NCBI GenBank assembly: GCA_031260765.1
Contig: JAISKX010000092.1
Span: 1 to 6,200, forward strand
Source: Endomicrobium sp.
GTDB taxonomy: Bacteria; Elusimicrobiota; Endomicrobiia; Endomicrobiales; Endomicrobiaceae
Length of the DNA: 6,200 bases
Direction of reading: 5' to 3'
The notes under the pieces were generated by a model that had not been told where the DNA came from, searched no databases, and worked only from the letters and a program-made list of their open reading frames with translations. Within the stretch, counting starts at the first letter, position 1. Every line of letters begins with the position of its first letter. The translations under genes were made by a program, and so were the position numbers. This document shows, in pieces, positions 5,400 through 6,200 of the stretch.

Positions 5400-6200
5400 A
5401 TATAAAAAACAGGCTCGCTTAGCAATCTCAGTATTACAGCATATAGCAAAAGAGCAATGTTTTGCTCTTAAAGGCGGCAGCGCTATAAACTTTTTTCTTT
5501 ATGATGTTCCGCGCCTTTCTGTTGATATTGATTTATCCTATATAGAATTTAGTCCTCGCAATGAGGCTATAGCAAATATAAATGCAGCATTGGGCAGAGC
5601 GTTAAAAAATTTGGGCAAATCCTCAATAAATTTTGAGATAAGTATAAAAGATGACAATATGCAAAAAATCAATTGTTTTAATGATGAGGCTGAAGTAAAA
5701 ATAGATATTAACTATATAGCAAGAGGATATGCTTATGAGCCTATTATTAAACCGATAAGCCCAAAAATAAGGCAGGATTATGAATTTGTTGAAATGAAAA
5801 TATTATCAATTGCAGAATTATACGGCGGCAAAATATGCGCGGCTTTAAATAGACAGCATCCAAGAGATTTGTTTGATATAAAAATACTTTTTGAAAATGA
5901 AGGCATTACAGAATATATTAAAAACGGTTTTATTGTATGTATGCTTGGAGATAATGGAGCGCCCTATGAACTTTTAGCGCCAAAAATAAAAGACCAAAGA
6001 AAAACATTAGACAACAGTTTCAATGGAATGACTGACAGACCATTCTCATATCAAGACCACGAAAGCGCATTGCAAGAACTTATAAAAACGCTGCACAAAT
6101 CGCTAACAGATAAAGACAAAGAATTTATAATAAGTTTCTTCTCCTTAAATCCCAAATGGGAATTAAACAATATTCCAAATCTTCAAAAACTCCCCGCAAT
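5389..6200 (+). CDS. abiEii: AbiEii-family nucleotidyltransferase toxin (partial, C-terminus beyond window)
   Basis: The frame runs open from the ATG at 5389 to the window edge (270 codons), so the end is missing; family members are commonly around 300 residues. It shows the DUF1814/AbiEii nucleotidyltransferase signature: LKGGSAINFFL (27-37) and PRLSVDIDLSY (41-51), with Gly30-Ser31 and the metal-binding pair Asp46/Asp48. A third acidic strand VKIDINY (103-109) follows, then the conserved GGKICAALNRQHPRDLFDI (146-164) with Lys148 and Arg159-Asp160. These motifs are intact, so an active enzyme is expected. Members are GTP-binding nucleotidyltransferases that arrest growth when unopposed by AbiEi, and some provide phage resistance through abortive infection. 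The start overlaps the end of abiEi by 11 bases, with a weak AGGCGG upstream, suggesting coupled translation. The real target in this organism is unknown. Confidence 0.93.
   Translation, partial: MKIEYKKQARLAISVLQHIAKEQCFALKGGSAINFFLYDVPRLSVDIDLSYIEFSPRNEAIANINAALGRALKNLGKSSINFEISIKDDNMQKINCFNDEAEVKIDINYIARGYAYEPIIKPISPKIRQDYEFVEMKILSIAELYGGKICAALNRQHPRDLFDIKILFENEGITEYIKNGFIVCMLGDNGAPYELLAPKIKDQRKTLDNSFNGMTDRPFSYQDHESALQELIKTLHKSLTDKDKEFIISFFSLNPKWELNNIPNLQKLPA

Overview
The window suggests a diderm (Gram-negative type), rather AT-rich bacterium, probably anaerobic or living where Fe(II) is available. The diderm call rests on an outer-membrane-porin-like gene with a Sec signal peptide at the left edge. 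The lifestyle call rests on a complete ferrous-iron uptake operon with its own DtxR-family regulator. Phylum cannot be fixed from this sequence. Gut or environmental lineages such as Elusimicrobiota, Margulisbacteria or Melainabacteria-like organisms would fit, but that is only an impression.

Layout. From the left edge to about 4.5 kb every gene is on the minus strand, so transcription runs right to left: DtxR-family regulator (3961-4416), its terminator, an iron-box-like operator, feoA1 (3606-3845), a second feoA with a repeated His-rich N-terminal extension (3172-3606), feoB (1079-3175), a 47-residue FeoB-associated Cys-rich membrane protein (925-1068), a pair of strong hairpins, and the 5' part of a porin gene (running off the window at base 1). 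The feo genes are very tightly packed: a 1-base overlap, a 4-base overlap, and a ribosome binding site that overlaps the feoB stop codon. From 4629 to the right edge, on the plus strand and divergent from the regulator, lies an AbiE type IV toxin-antitoxin pair: abiEi (4629-5399) and a 3'-truncated abiEii (5389 to the edge).

How the parts work together. The regulator probably senses Fe(II) (or Mn(II)) and represses feoA1-feoA2-feoB through a CTAAGTTAG/CTAACTAAA operator. A matching half-site on its own promoter suggests autoregulation. FeoB is the GTP-dependent Fe(II) permease, the two FeoA proteins are its cytoplasmic SH3-like partners, and the small Cys-rich protein is a membrane accessory. 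The porin may be read through from the feo operon or controlled separately by the hairpins ahead of it. The AbiE pair is a self-contained defence/stability module with its own promoter, apparently controlled through a perfect 10-bp inverted repeat that spans the promoter and the start codon.

The regions most worth a second look are the duplicated His-rich extension of the second FeoA, the mutually exclusive hairpins ahead of the porin, the shared iron-box half-sites, and the AbiE operator with a possibly leaderless antitoxin mRNA. No RNA gene, insertion sequence or CRISPR array was seen, and no gene-free stretch exceeds 300 bases.
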